The notes under the pieces are model-generated. The model was not told the origin of the DNA and did not search any database. It saw only the letters and a list, made by a program, of their open reading frames with translations. This document shows positions 45,285-54,264 of a stretch of 64,000 bases of DNA, piece after piece (position 1 is the stretch's first letter; each line of letters opens with the position of its first letter). A program made the translations under genes and the position numbers. The stretch is from Hyphomicrobiales bacterium (lineage in GTDB: Bacteria > Pseudomonadota > Alphaproteobacteria > Rhizobiales > Rhizobiaceae). The stretch lies in contig UCHD01000019.1 of NCBI GenBank assembly GCA_900472175.1, positions 62,001 to 126,000 of the forward strand. Reading direction: 5' to 3'.

Positions 45285-45890
45285 TTACGCCGCTGGAGTT
45301 GGCTCTCCGAGCGACAGCATCAGCCGGTTTGCCCAGTTGAAGAAGGCAGCGCCGTGGATCACGTCGGCGATTTCCAGATCATCGAGACCTTCCGATCGCA
45401 GATGCTCGATATCGGTCTCGCCGAAGGTGGAAGGGGTTTCCGTCAGTGCAACTGAGACCTTGGTGACGGCATTCCAGCGGCGGCTGCCGAGATCGGCGTC
45501 CGTTCCGTCATCAAGCAGCCTTTGCACATCGCCGGTGCGCTTGGAGTGATGCGAGGCGAAGCGCGAATGCACCGACGCGCAGAAGATGCAACCGTTGAAG
45601 CGCGATGCGGCGGCTGCTGAAAGCTCACGTTCAGCGCGCGGCAGGCCCGCCTTGGTGTTGTAGAAAATGTCCTTGTCGGTCTTGGTGCGGGCTTCCAGAA
45701 TTTCCGGATCGCGGGCAAGCAGCATGAAGTAGGGTGATTTCGAGCGCGAGGCATCGACGAGCCCGGCCCAGTGCCGGTCGGTCAAGTCGTCTTCCGAAAG
45801 CGGCTGCAGCCACGGCGTCCAGCCGATCTCTGCCTGGGTGAAAGCGGCCGGGCGATTGTCGATGGCGGGATGAATGACGGTTTCGGTCAT
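45285..45890 (-). CDS. Alkylhydroperoxidase-domain protein (AhpD-like, Avi_7169 family)
   Basis: A 201-residue carboxymuconolactone-decarboxylase-fold protein. It keeps the redox-active AhpD motif CxxCxxxH: Cys101, Cys104 and His108 in GCIFCASVHSRF, so it can probably act as a thiol peroxidase or disulfide reductase. It is the last gene of the seven-gene unit with the luciferase-like monooxygenase and the importer, 11 bases from the gene before it. Confidence 0.85.
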   Translation of the reverse strand: MTETVIHPAIDNRPAAFTQAEIGWTPWLQPLSEDDLTDRHWAGLVDASRSKSPYFMLLARDPEILEARTKTDKDIFYNTKAGLPRAERELSAAAASRFNGCIFCASVHSRFASHHSKRTGDVQRLLDDGTDADLGSRRWNAVTKVSVALTETPSTFGETDIEHLRSEGLDDLEIADVIHGAAFFNWANRLMLSLGEPTPAA

Positions 45891-45901
45891 GTGGTGGTTC
45901 C

Positions 45902-46528
45902 TTATTCAGCTGCCGTTGCGGATGCGAGAGTGCCCTCGCCCGCAGCGGAAAGGGCTGCGAGACCGGTCACCACGCGGACCTGAAAGGCGAGAAACGCGAC
46001 GATCTGCGACAGGGTGACAACCGCCGTCGTCGTCCAGCCGGCATTAAGCAGCGCCTGCAGCGCTTCAGGACTTGCTTCGCGCGGCCGGTAGACCAGAAGG
46101 TGAGCATGCTCCAAAGCTGCCGACAACTTGTGCCCGAGGATTTTTTGGCCGGGATCCGACACGGTGAAAACAGGTCCCGGCTTGTCTTCGCTGGACAGCG
46201 GCCCGGACGGGTATTTGCCATAGGGGCCGCTTGTCCGTCCGGCCTCAATTTCGCTTTTCAACGCGGCGATCAGGGAAGCATTGCCGCCGATCCCCGCCGC
46301 ATAAAATTCCTCGACCGCATCCGCGCCATGCAATCCGGTAACGAAGGCCGCAACAATGAAACGCTCGGTTCGGGAAACATCGCCTTCCTGGGCCGGTTCG
46401 AACAACGCGAGATAGCTCTTCTGAGCGTTGGCACGTGTTTCCGGCCGTTCGGCGCGAACGCGGTCGACGAACGATCCGGGGCGGATATCCGCCAGGTGGT
46501 CGATGACGTCAGCTGTCGGTAAGGTCAT
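45902..46528 (-). CDS. CMD-fold protein without the CxxC motif (Avi_7170 family)
   Basis: A 208-residue carboxymuconolactone-decarboxylase-fold protein. Unlike its neighbour at 45285 it shows no CxxC pair, so it is unlikely to be a peroxidase by the AhpD mechanism. It may be a structural partner of the neighbour, with which it is always linked in this type of cluster as far as I recall. Function unknown. Confidence 0.75.
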   Translation of the reverse strand: MTLPTADVIDHLADIRPGSFVDRVRAERPETRANAQKSYLALFEPAQEGDVSRTERFIVAAFVTGLHGADAVEEFYAAGIGGNASLIAALKSEIEAGRTSGPYGKYPSGPLSSEDKPGPVFTVSDPGQKILGHKLSAALEHAHLLVYRPREASPEALQALLNAGWTTTAVVTLSQIVAFLAFQVRVVTGLAALSAAGEGTLASATAAE

Positions 46529-46556
46529 AGTTTTTGCCTTTCTTTAGAAATGCGGA

Positions 46557-47606
46557 TCATGCGGTTGCGGCAAGCCGGCGCGGCTGTGGTGCGGAGGCCT
46601 GCCCGGCCCAGCCGAGCGCTGGAGCAACCACGGTTGCGGTGAGCTCCAGAGAGCGCAGGATAAGCGCGTGGGGTGGGTCCACAGAATGCACCTGGAAGAC
46701 GAGATCGGTGACGCGGGACAAGGCGGTATCGGCCTTGAGCGATGCGATCACATCGTCCGGCGTTCCCACGTGCACGTCGAACGCCTTGATGAGATCGGCT
46801 GTTGTTGTCCCGGTTACGGTGTGACCGCTGGCGATGAAGCGCTCGCGGATGCGCCGCAATCCAAGTTCAGCGAAGTGCAGCGCCTCCTTGCGGTCGTCAG
46901 CGACGAACAGACTTCTGGAGCCCAGGATGCGCGGTGCCCTACCCTTCGGAAGATTGGCGAAATAGGCATCAAGGATCGGATTCTGCAGATCCCAAAGTGC
47001 GGCTTGCGGCGTCTCCGGCGGGCGCGGCTGTGTACGCGACAACATCAGCCCATCGCCATCGCGCCCGGCGCGTTCGCCACCGCCCACGGAAAAGGTTGCC
47101 TGCCAGACGTGATCCAGCAAATGCGGCGCTGCCGGATAGAGCCGGTTGCCGCCGACGAGTTCGCGGCCGGCCCACGCATCGCGTACGGTGGCAAGGCTTT
47201 TGGCGTAGACGGTGCCACGGTCAGTACTCTCCAGTCCGAAGGGTAGAAACGCCTGCGGTGTGCCGCCGGTGCCGAAACCGATCTCGAGGCGGCCATTCGA
47301 CAGGATGTCGAGCACCGCTGTGTCCTCGGCGACGCGAACGGCCGTTTCCATCGGCAAGGTGATGACACCGGTACCAAGCCGGATGCGCGCGGTTCGCGCC
47401 GCCAGCTCGGCGAGGAAAATCAGCGGTGCGGGGAGCCCGCCTTCGTCCGCATCAAAATGATGCTGGGCGACCCAGGCGCTGTCGAAGCCGAGCTTCTCGG
47501 CGTGAATGATCTGTTCGGCCACCAGCCGGTAGCGGGTGGCGGCATCGCCGTGATCGAGAACGCGGCTGAAAAAGCCGAGCCGTTTGGGCTGGACTGGATG
47601 TGTCAT
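46557..47606 (-). CDS. FMN-dependent luciferase-like monooxygenase (KPN_01858-type)
   Basis: A 349-residue TIM-barrel flavin monooxygenase of the bacterial luciferase family, with RYRLVAEQIIHAEKLGFDS near the N-terminus and ISFL-type strands VITLPMETAVRVAEDTAVLD. Such enzymes oxidise sulfonates, nitriloacetate or aldehydes with reduced FMN. ATG overlaps the ABC ATPase stop by four bases. Its partner flavin reductase is not in the window. Substrate unknown. Confidence 0.87.
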   Translation of the reverse strand: MTHPVQPKRLGFFSRVLDHGDAATRYRLVAEQIIHAEKLGFDSAWVAQHHFDADEGGLPAPLIFLAELAARTARIRLGTGVITLPMETAVRVAEDTAVLDILSNGRLEIGFGTGGTPQAFLPFGLESTDRGTVYAKSLATVRDAWAGRELVGGNRLYPAAPHLLDHVWQATFSVGGGERAGRDGDGLMLSRTQPRPPETPQAALWDLQNPILDAYFANLPKGRAPRILGSRSLFVADDRKEALHFAELGLRRIRERFIASGHTVTGTTTADLIKAFDVHVGTPDDVIASLKADTALSRVTDLVFQVHSVDPPHALILRSLELTATVVAPALGWAGQASAPQPRRLAATA

Positions 47607-49306
47607 CGGATATTTCCTGAATGGGTCGAGAGGGGCCGCCCGGCAAGCGATGGGTATTTTTTGCCGGGAATGGCGTCGATCAGTTCGCGGGTATAGGGGC
47701 TTTGCGGGCGCTCGAAGACATCCTCGACCGCACCGCTTTCGACGATCTTGCCGCCGTTGAGGACGCTGACCGTATCCGAAATCTGGTGCACCACCGCGAG
47801 ATCGTGCGAGACGAAGAGATAGGTCAGGCCAAGGTCGCGCTGCAGTGTGTCGAGCAGAGCCAGGATCTGCGCCTGCACGGTGACATCGAGCGCCGAGACG
47901 GCTTCGTCGAGAATCAGAATTTGCGGATCGAGAACCAAAGCGCGGGCGATAGCAACGCGCTGGCGCTGGCCGCCGGAAAGTGCGTGCGGCCGGCGCTGCA
48001 GCACATCGAGTGGCAGCCCGACCTTTTCGATCGTGCTGGCGATGATCTCTGCGCGCTTGACCCGCGGTACCGGCTCGAAATTCAACAGCGGCTCCTCGAC
48101 GATCCCTGCGATCGTCTGGCGCGGATCAAGCGAGCCGAAGGGGTTTTGATAGACGAGCTGGATTTTCTTGCGCAGCAACCTCAACGTTTCGCGCGGCGGC
48201 GACGACAGATCGAGCCCGTCGACGATCACCTTGCCTGAAGTCGGCTTTTGAAAAGCAGCGACGGTCCGGATCGTCGTGGTTTTTCCCGACCCGGACTCGC
48301 CGACCAGCGCATGCGTGGTGCCGCGACGGACACGGAAGGACACGTCGTCGAGCGCGCGAAGGCCCTTCTCTTTGCCGCCAAGGCCGAAATCCTGAACCAG
48401 TCCCTCGACGATGATGATGTCGTCGCTTGTCTCTTTTCCCGCAGCTTCTGCAGGTGCAGCAACGCGGCGGGGCCGGACATTGAGTGATGGCGCATCGGCA
48501 AGCAGCTGGCGGGTATAGGCGCTCTGCGGATTGGCCAGGATATCGGCGGTCCGGCCCTGCTCCTGGATCTTCCCCTGTTTCAGCACGATCAACCTGTCGG
48601 AGCGGTCGGCAGCAACGCCGAGATCGTGGGTGACCAGCAGGACGGCGGTGCCGTATTCGCACCGAAGCTCGTCGATGAGATCAAGAATATGCTTCTGCAC
48701 CGTGACATCGAGCGCGCTGGTTGGTTCGTCGGCGATGATCAGCGACGGCTTGAGGGCAATGGCGATGGCGATCAGCACGCGTTGCTTCATGCCACCGGAC
48801 AGTTCATGCGGATATTGTTTTGCCCGGAGCGCTGGCTGGTTGAGGCCGACGCGTTCCAGCAATTCGATGGCGCGTGCGTCGGCGACAGCGCCGGAAGCCT
48901 TGCCGTGGATGATGAGGATTTCCGCGACCTGTCTGCCGATCGTCTTGACCGGGTTGAGCGAATTGCCGGGATCCTGTGGCACCAGGCTGATCACCGACCC
49001 GCGTATGCCATCAAGCCGTTTCTGCGGCCAGCCGGCAATATCCTGTTGGTTCAGCCGGATGCTGCCGCTTTCCAGCCGACCATTTTCGGGGAGCAGACCG
49101 ATGATGGCCTGTGCCGTCGAGCTTTTACCCGACCCGGACTCGCCGACTAAGGCGACCACCTCGCCGGGCGCGACGCTGAAGTCGATGCCATGAACGGCGG
49201 TTCGCGTGCCGTTCTGATCGCGATAGGAAATGGTCAGTCCGGAGACGTCGAGAACCGGAGCCGGGAGAACGGTGCCTTCCAGCCGGCCGATGGGGGAAAT
49301 GGTCAT
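47603..49306 (-). CDS. Dipeptide-type ABC transporter ATPase, fused double (DppD-DppF-like)
   Basis: A 567-residue protein with two nucleotide-binding domains in tandem. The first has GESGSGKSS at 55-63 and LSGGMKQRVLIAIA; the second GESGSGKTT near residue 330 and LSGGQRQRVAIARAL. Dpp/Opp systems usually have two separate ATPases; the fusion is common in rhizobia. ATG 49306 overlaps the permease stop by four bases and has a GAAGGG site; the frame is open to 49441. Powers the importer at 49303-52862. Confidence 0.92.
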   Translation of the reverse strand: MTISPIGRLEGTVLPAPVLDVSGLTISYRDQNGTRTAVHGIDFSVAPGEVVALVGESGSGKSSTAQAIIGLLPENGRLESGSIRLNQQDIAGWPQKRLDGIRGSVISLVPQDPGNSLNPVKTIGRQVAEILIIHGKASGAVADARAIELLERVGLNQPALRAKQYPHELSGGMKQRVLIAIAIALKPSLIIADEPTSALDVTVQKHILDLIDELRCEYGTAVLLVTHDLGVAADRSDRLIVLKQGKIQEQGRTADILANPQSAYTRQLLADAPSLNVRPRRVAAPAEAAGKETSDDIIIVEGLVQDFGLGGKEKGLRALDDVSFRVRRGTTHALVGESGSGKTTTIRTVAAFQKPTSGKVIVDGLDLSSPPRETLRLLRKKIQLVYQNPFGSLDPRQTIAGIVEEPLLNFEPVPRVKRAEIIASTIEKVGLPLDVLQRRPHALSGGQRQRVAIARALVLDPQILILDEAVSALDVTVQAQILALLDTLQRDLGLTYLFVSHDLAVVHQISDTVSVLNGGKIVESGAVEDVFERPQSPYTRELIDAIPGKKYPSLAGRPLSTHSGNIR

Positions 49307-50223
49307 CGCTGCGCCCTTCCGATTGCCTGGCTGACACGGTTGATGGAGAGAACCACCAGCACCACGACGATGCCGGGGGCCGCCGTCAGCCACCATGCCG
49401 TTGCGATGTAGTTGCGGCCTTCGGCGATCAGCAGGCCCCATTCGGGCGTTGGTGGCGGCGCACCGTAGCCGAGGAAGCCGAGAGTGGAGAGCTGGAGAAT
49501 GGCGGAGCCAACCTGGAGGGCCGTGAAGGCAATTACCGAGGTCAACGAGTTCGGCAGCACATGGCGCCAGAGGACCTTGAAAAATGTGCCGCCGCTACCG
49601 AACGCGGCCTCGACATATTCGCTGCGGCGGACACTGACGACTTCGGAGCGGACGAGGCGGGCAAAACTCGCAATCGAAGTGAACCCGACGGCGATGGCGG
49701 CGTTGACGGTGCCGAAACCGAGCAGGATGATGATACTGAGTGATAGCAGCAAAACAGGAATAGACAGAAGTATGTCGACAAGCCGCATGATGGCATGATC
49801 GACCCAGCCACCGGCCGAGCCGGCGACCACACCGAGCGCCGTACCGACGAAAAGCCCGATCGCCACCGCCGCCACCGCGCCGGATAGCGAGTGAACCGCG
49901 CCGTAGACGAGGCGCGCGTAAAGGTCGCGGCCAAGCGCATCGGTTCCGAGGAAATGCAACGCACTTGGTGCCTTCAACTGCTGGCCCGGCAAGCCTTGCA
50001 CCGGGTCATAGGATGTGAACACGCCCGGCGCGACTGCCCAGAGGAGTGCGATTGCCAGTACAATGTAGGCAAGGACAAGACCCGGTTGGATGCGGATGGC
50101 GTATGCGCGCGCTTTCGCAGGCGCCCGGGTGGCGACCTCGGCAGCGGGCGCCGCGGAAATCCAGTCGAGCGGGTTGGGGCTGTCGATATTGCGATGCCGT
50201 TCGGCGGTGTCGAGAATGGTCAT
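49303..50223 (-). CDS. Dipeptide-type ABC transporter permease (DppC-like)
   Basis: A 306-residue inner-membrane permease of the OppBC family with an N-terminal cytoplasmic region of about 50 residues and about six helices. FLGTDALGRDLYARLVYGA is the DppC hallmark and YVEAAFGSGGTFFKVLWRHVLPN the coupling loop. Overlaps its neighbours by four bases on both sides. Confidence 0.93.
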   Translation of the reverse strand: MTILDTAERHRNIDSPNPLDWISAAPAAEVATRAPAKARAYAIRIQPGLVLAYIVLAIALLWAVAPGVFTSYDPVQGLPGQQLKAPSALHFLGTDALGRDLYARLVYGAVHSLSGAVAAVAIGLFVGTALGVVAGSAGGWVDHAIMRLVDILLSIPVLLLSLSIIILLGFGTVNAAIAVGFTSIASFARLVRSEVVSVRRSEYVEAAFGSGGTFFKVLWRHVLPNSLTSVIAFTALQVGSAILQLSTLGFLGYGAPPPTPEWGLLIAEGRNYIATAWWLTAAPGIVVVLVVLSINRVSQAIGRAQR

Positions 50224-51182
50224 GCCACGCCCCCAAGTTTTGCTTTCAGCCGTGGATCCAGCACCGGGTAGAGCAGATCGACGGCAAGATTGATGGTGAC
50301 GAAGGCCGCAGCCGATATCACCACGATGGCCTGCAGCACGGCGACATCCTGAAAATTGACAGCCTGTTCCGCCAAGCTGCCGATACCGTTGAGACCGAAC
50401 ACCGTTTCGGTGATGACGGCTCCCGCCAGCAGTTCACCGAACAGCACGCCCGCGACCGTCAACACGGGCAGGACGGCGTTCTTGGCGACATGCCGCCACA
50501 GAACAAAGGCATGCGAAGCGCCCTTGGCCCGAGCCACGGAAACGAAAGGCCGGGTCAACACCTCGTCGATATTGCGCAGCAGGATTTGCGCCATCGGTGC
50601 GGAGATCGGCACTGCGATGGTGAGAACAGGCAGGATCAGGCCCTCCCACTCTCCCGGATTGATTACCGGCACGAGCCTGAGCCGGAAGGAGAAGATCTGG
50701 ATCAGCATGATGCCGAGCCAGAAGGCCGGTATCGAGACGAAGAGTGACGGCAACGACAAGACGAATGAGCGCAGGCGTGTAAAGCCGGAAATATTCGACA
50801 GGACCGCGATAACGACCGCGAGCAAGACCGCTGTCGCAAAGGCAAGCCCGGCAAGCCGGATCGTCGATGGCAGGTTGACCGCAAGCTGGGCGCTGACGGC
50901 AACACCGGCCTGCAGCGAATAACCGAAATCACCGGTGATGAAGTTGCCGATCGTGTGAACATATTGCAGCACGACCGAGCCATCCGCATCATAGGCGGCG
51001 CGGATATCGGCGATCTGCTCGGCGCTCAAACCATATTCCGGATTCTGGAATTTGACCATCACCGCATCGCCGGGCATTGCCTGCAGCAACACGAAGGAAA
51101 TCGTGAATGTTGCCCACAGGACCAGCAACGCCTGCCCTACCCGCGAGAAAATGTATCGTGCCATCGCTATTTTCCTTGTCAT
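50220..51182 (-). CDS. Dipeptide-type ABC transporter permease (DppB-like)
   Basis: A 320-residue permease with about six helices. The N-terminus (RYIFSRVGQALLVLWATFTISFVLLQAMPGD) is typical of DppB, and the coupling loop reads VARAKGASHAFVLWRHVAKN. It follows the binding-protein gene after a 39-base gap that holds a perfect 13-base stem hairpin. Confidence 0.93.
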   Translation of the reverse strand: MTRKIAMARYIFSRVGQALLVLWATFTISFVLLQAMPGDAVMVKFQNPEYGLSAEQIADIRAAYDADGSVVLQYVHTIGNFITGDFGYSLQAGVAVSAQLAVNLPSTIRLAGLAFATAVLLAVVIAVLSNISGFTRLRSFVLSLPSLFVSIPAFWLGIMLIQIFSFRLRLVPVINPGEWEGLILPVLTIAVPISAPMAQILLRNIDEVLTRPFVSVARAKGASHAFVLWRHVAKNAVLPVLTVAGVLFGELLAGAVITETVFGLNGIGSLAEQAVNFQDVAVLQAIVVISAAAFVTINLAVDLLYPVLDPRLKAKLGGVA

Positions 51183-51184
51183 CG

Positions 51185-51215
51185 CAACTGGCCCGGCAAG
51201 CGGCCGGGCCAGTTG
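51185..51215 (-). terminator. Intercistronic hairpin after the dipeptide-type binding protein gene
   Basis: Perfect 13-base arms CAACTGGCCCGGC and GCCGGGCCAGTTG with the loop AAGCG, filling the gap between the binding-protein stop (51222) and the permease ATG (51182). No T tract follows. Very stable; probably a stabiliser of the upstream message or a partial attenuator. Confidence 0.7.
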
Positions 51216-51221
51216 GAGCCG

Positions 51222-52862
51222 TTAGTGCTCGGCAAGCCAGGTGCTGTAGAAGCGTGGGCGGCCGACAGCTTCGAAATCGACACCCTGCAGGTAGGGCGCA
51301 CCGGCATAGGCCTGCGGCTCTTCGAAGATCGGGATTGCATAGGCCTGGTCGAGCACGTAGCTCTGGACCTCGCCGGCGATCTGCAGGCGTTTTTCGCGGT
51401 TCGGCTCCGAGGAGAGCGCTTCGAGCAGACCATTCAGCTTGTCGTCGACAAAGGATTTGACCTTGTCGCTCGGGCCGCCTTTCTGGCGCAGAACGTCGCG
51501 GTTCTTCGGATAATATTGGCTCTTGATCACGTCCGGATCGGCCCGGCCGACCATGGCCGGTGAGACCGGGGTCTTGGCCGGGTCGAGATCATCGACCGTC
51601 CTGCTGCCGGCATCGCCAGCCAGAACGTTCAGCGTCACGCCGAGCTTGGCCCATTGTTGCGAGACGAGCTGAAGCGTCGCCTTGTTTTGCGGCTGTGGCG
51701 GCGATTCATAGGCCGTCAGCACGAGCGGTTGGCCGTCCTTTTCGCGGATGCCGTTGGCGCCCGCCACCCAACCCGCTTCGTCCAGCAGCTTCGTTGCCTT
51801 GGCCGGATCAAAGGTCAGCTTGGCCGACAAATCGACATAACCTTGCGCCGTCGAAGCGACGATCGATTTGGCTTGCGGATAGTTGGCCGAAAACAGCGTC
51901 GAGATGATTTCCTGCGCATTCGTGCCGTGCAGCAGCGCCTGGCGGACGCGAACATCGGCGACCAGCGGATTGTCCGGGCGGAAGACGACGCTGTTGTTGA
52001 CGCCCCGCGTCGGGGCCGCATAGATCTTGTAGCCCTGCCCTTCGACCTGCGCTTCGTCATAGGCCTGCACCTGGCGGATGAAATCGGCCTGCCCGGACAA
52101 GAGCGCGCCGATGCGGACGCCGTCCTCGCCGGTGATCACATATTTGATGCCGTCGAGATAGGCGCGGCCCTGATGTTCGATCTTTGCCGGTCCCCAGACG
52201 TAGTCTTCGCGAACCTTCAGCGACAGTTCCTTGCCGAGTGTTTCGCTTTCGACCACAAACGGCCCGGAGCCGATGATCTTGGTCGCATCACCCAGTTGCT
52301 CGAACGGCAGCGCCAGCGTCGCCAGCGAAACCAGGCCGGAGCCGATGACCGAAGTACCCTGCAGGAAGCCGGGTGACGGTTTCTTGAAGTAGAATTTGAC
52401 GGTCAGCGGATCGATGACCTCGCTGCGGTCATAGTTGTTGATGACTTCGGAAACCGGCTGCTTCAACTCCTTGTTGCCAAGGCCGAACGTGTCGAAATTC
52501 TTTGCAACGGCATTGGCATCAAGCGGCGAACCGTCCGAGAAAGTCACGCCCTTGCGCAGCTTGAAGGTATATTCCGTGGCGTTGTCGTTGATCGTCCAGG
52601 ATTCGGCGATCCAGGGCTCGATCTCCAGCGTCTTCGGGTTCTGATAGGTCAGCTTGTCGGTGATCTGGTTAAGCACGCCGCCATTCGGGTAGAAGCCGCC
52701 CGCCGGCGGATAAAGGTTGGTGTGCGGTTGCTGTTCCAGATAGATCAGTGTACCGCCCTGCACCGGTTTGGCGGCATCCTGCGCAAAGGCTGCAGACGAT
52801 GTTAGCGACATCAGCACCGCGCCGATGACGGTTGCTGCTTTGAATTTTCCCGAAATTCCCAT
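51222..52862 (-). CDS. ABC transporter substrate-binding protein, peptide/nickel type (KPN_01854-like)
   Basis: A 546-residue periplasmic binding protein of family 5 with a Sec signal ending near residue 27 (SSAAFAQDA). The sequence TLIYLEQQPHTNLYPPAGGF after the signal is characteristic of the KPN_01854 group, which is linked with luciferase-like monooxygenases. First gene of the seven-gene unit. Its ribosome site GAGGG lies within a hairpin arm (52869-52890), so translation may be regulated. The substrate is unknown; a peptide or sulfur compound is possible. Confidence 0.9.
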   Translation of the reverse strand: MGISGKFKAATVIGAVLMSLTSSAAFAQDAAKPVQGGTLIYLEQQPHTNLYPPAGGFYPNGGVLNQITDKLTYQNPKTLEIEPWIAESWTINDNATEYTFKLRKGVTFSDGSPLDANAVAKNFDTFGLGNKELKQPVSEVINNYDRSEVIDPLTVKFYFKKPSPGFLQGTSVIGSGLVSLATLALPFEQLGDATKIIGSGPFVVESETLGKELSLKVREDYVWGPAKIEHQGRAYLDGIKYVITGEDGVRIGALLSGQADFIRQVQAYDEAQVEGQGYKIYAAPTRGVNNSVVFRPDNPLVADVRVRQALLHGTNAQEIISTLFSANYPQAKSIVASTAQGYVDLSAKLTFDPAKATKLLDEAGWVAGANGIREKDGQPLVLTAYESPPQPQNKATLQLVSQQWAKLGVTLNVLAGDAGSRTVDDLDPAKTPVSPAMVGRADPDVIKSQYYPKNRDVLRQKGGPSDKVKSFVDDKLNGLLEALSSEPNREKRLQIAGEVQSYVLDQAYAIPIFEEPQAYAGAPYLQGVDFEAVGRPRFYSTWLAEH

Positions 52863-52868
52863 TGGATA

Positions 52869-52890
52869 CCCTCAAAATGTAAGCTGAGGG
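52869..52890 (-). promoter_or_regulatory. Hairpin enclosing the ribosome site of the binding-protein gene
   Basis: On the minus strand CCCTCA and TGAGGG pair across a 10-base loop; the second arm contains the GAGGG ribosome site, six bases before the ATG at 52862. Folding would hide the site. Only six base pairs, so the effect may be slight. Confidence 0.4.
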
Positions 52891-52916
52891 AAAGGGTAAA
52901 CCAACGGCGCATCATA

Positions 52917-52933
52917 TCAATATAGTCTATTGA
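52917..52933. promoter_or_regulatory. Candidate operator upstream of the binding-protein gene
   Basis: TCAATA-TAGTC-TATTGA is a perfect dyad in the AT-rich promoter region of the seven-gene unit, 55-71 bases before the ATG. It has the size of a LysR- or GntR-type site. No regulator gene for this unit lies beside it. Confidence 0.4.
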
Positions 52934-53007
52934 ATTAGTGTTCTATTTTATTCGCCTTGCGTGGAAGGAAGGGATCGTCCTTTGTCTGTTTTCGGCAATA
53001 AGCGGCC

Positions 53008-53037
53008 GGTCCTCCGCAGCGGCCGCTGCGGAGGACC
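53008..53037 (-). terminator. 30-base perfect palindrome after the GlcG/HbpS-like gene
   Basis: Two 15-base arms (the left one is GGTCCTCCGCAGCGG) meet with no spacer, 20 bases past the stop of the gene at 53057. On the minus strand it is followed by GGCCGCTTATTGCC, lacking a T tract. It probably terminates or protects the two-component/HbpS transcript. Confidence 0.6.
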
Positions 53038-53056
53038 ATCGTTTCAAGAAGGCTTC

Positions 53057-53542
53057 TTACTTGAGTTGATCCTGCACCTTGGCAATGGCGGCGTTGGCGC
53101 AGGCCTCATCGAGATGGCCGCCCGGTGCGCCGCCGACGCCGATCGCGCCGATGGTCTCCTTGCCGATCTTGACCGGTACGCCACCGGCCAGAACGAGGAA
53201 GCCGTCAATGGCGACGAGCTGGGCTGCGCCTTGGTTCTTCTGGATGTTTTCAACCATGACGCTGGTCGGAATGCGAGCCGATACGGACGTGAAGGCCTTC
53301 TGGCTGGCGGCACTGACCGTATGCGGTCCGGCATTGTCGGCACGCAGCAGGGCACGAACCACGCCTGCCCGGTCCACGACGGCGGCCGATACGTTGTAGC
53401 CATCGGCGGCGCAAGCGGAGACGGCGCCCTGTGCCAGGTCCACCGCGATATCCAGCGGCATGTTGTTTTCCTTGAGAACCTCGGCAGAGGCCGCGGATGT
53501 CAGGGCAAGTGCAATCGTGCCAGCAAGCAGTATACGGTTCAT
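53057..53542 (-). CDS. GlcG/HbpS-family exported protein
   Basis: A 161-residue protein with a Sec signal of about 20 residues (cut after TSAASA) and a GlcG/HbpS domain (DUF336): ALDIAV..., GVPVKIGKETIGAIGVGGAPGG is the conserved glycine-rich loop. HbpS of Streptomyces binds haem outside the cell and acts with a two-component system. AGGAGA before the ATG sets the start. It lies 107 bases downstream of the response regulator gene, on the same strand. Confidence 0.87.
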   Translation of the reverse strand: MNRILLAGTIALALTSAASAEVLKENNMPLDIAVDLAQGAVSACAADGYNVSAAVVDRAGVVRALLRADNAGPHTVSAASQKAFTSVSARIPTSVMVENIQKNQGAAQLVAIDGFLVLAGGVPVKIGKETIGAIGVGGAPGGHLDEACANAAIAKVQDQLK

Positions 53543-53649
53543 CTCATCTGTCTCCTATCGTGAACGCGATGCGGGAAAGCGGCTTGCTTTCTGACGGCAG
53601 GGATATCTGAGCAGGTGCGGATGCTGAATCCGCAACGGAACCAATGCGA

Positions 53650-54264
53650 CTAGGTATTTCTACCTATGGGGAGTTCGGAGTTGGCGGACGTCAGCTGCAC
53701 GAAGTCGGCCACGGAACTGGTGCCCAGCTTGTCGGCGATATTGGCCCGGTGTGCATCGATGGTTCGCGCCGAAACGTTAAGCGCAACGGCGATTTCCTTG
53801 GTGGCCCAGCCGCGGCAGACCATATCCAGGACCTCGCGTTCGCGCTCCGTCAGGCTGCGGAGAAGTTCCCTGGTTTCCTCTTTTTCCAAGACGCGCTCTA
53901 GCGTCCGGAACGCGGAGTGTATGGCATCCATCAGAACCTGCTCATCGATCGGCTTGGTGAGGAAATCGAGGATGCCTGCCTTGAAGGCGCGGCGGCAGGC
54001 GTTCACGTCACCATGGCCGGTTATCATGATGGTGGGCCAGCCGATGCCGCGTTCCAGCAGCCGCTCGTGCATCTGCAGGCCACTGATCAGCGGCATGCGC
54101 AGATCGGCCAGGATACAGCCGGGGCGTTTCGGATCGACATGGGCCAGGAACGTGGCCGGATCGGCGAAAGTCTCGACCGCCATGCCGTAGGTCCGCAAAA
54201 GCAGTTTTATCGCCTCGCGGACCGGTTCGTCGTCGTCGATCAGGTAGACCTGAAACGGTTTCAT
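53650..54264 (-). CDS. FixJ/NarL-type response regulator
   Basis: A 204-residue regulator: receiver domain (1-120) with the acidic pocket Asp11-Asp12, phospho-acceptor Asp54 (ILADLRMP) and Lys103 region (FLTKPID), then a LuxR-type helix-turn-helix (about 140-195; LTEREREVLDMVCRGWATKEIAVAL). Its ATG overlaps the sensor kinase stop by four bases. It should activate or repress genes on phosphorylation; the target is probably nearby. Confidence 0.93.
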   Translation of the reverse strand: MKPFQVYLIDDDEPVREAIKLLLRTYGMAVETFADPATFLAHVDPKRPGCILADLRMPLISGLQMHERLLERGIGWPTIMITGHGDVNACRRAFKAGILDFLTKPIDEQVLMDAIHSAFRTLERVLEKEETRELLRSLTEREREVLDMVCRGWATKEIAVALNVSARTIDAHRANIADKLGTSSVADFVQLTSANSELPIGRNT

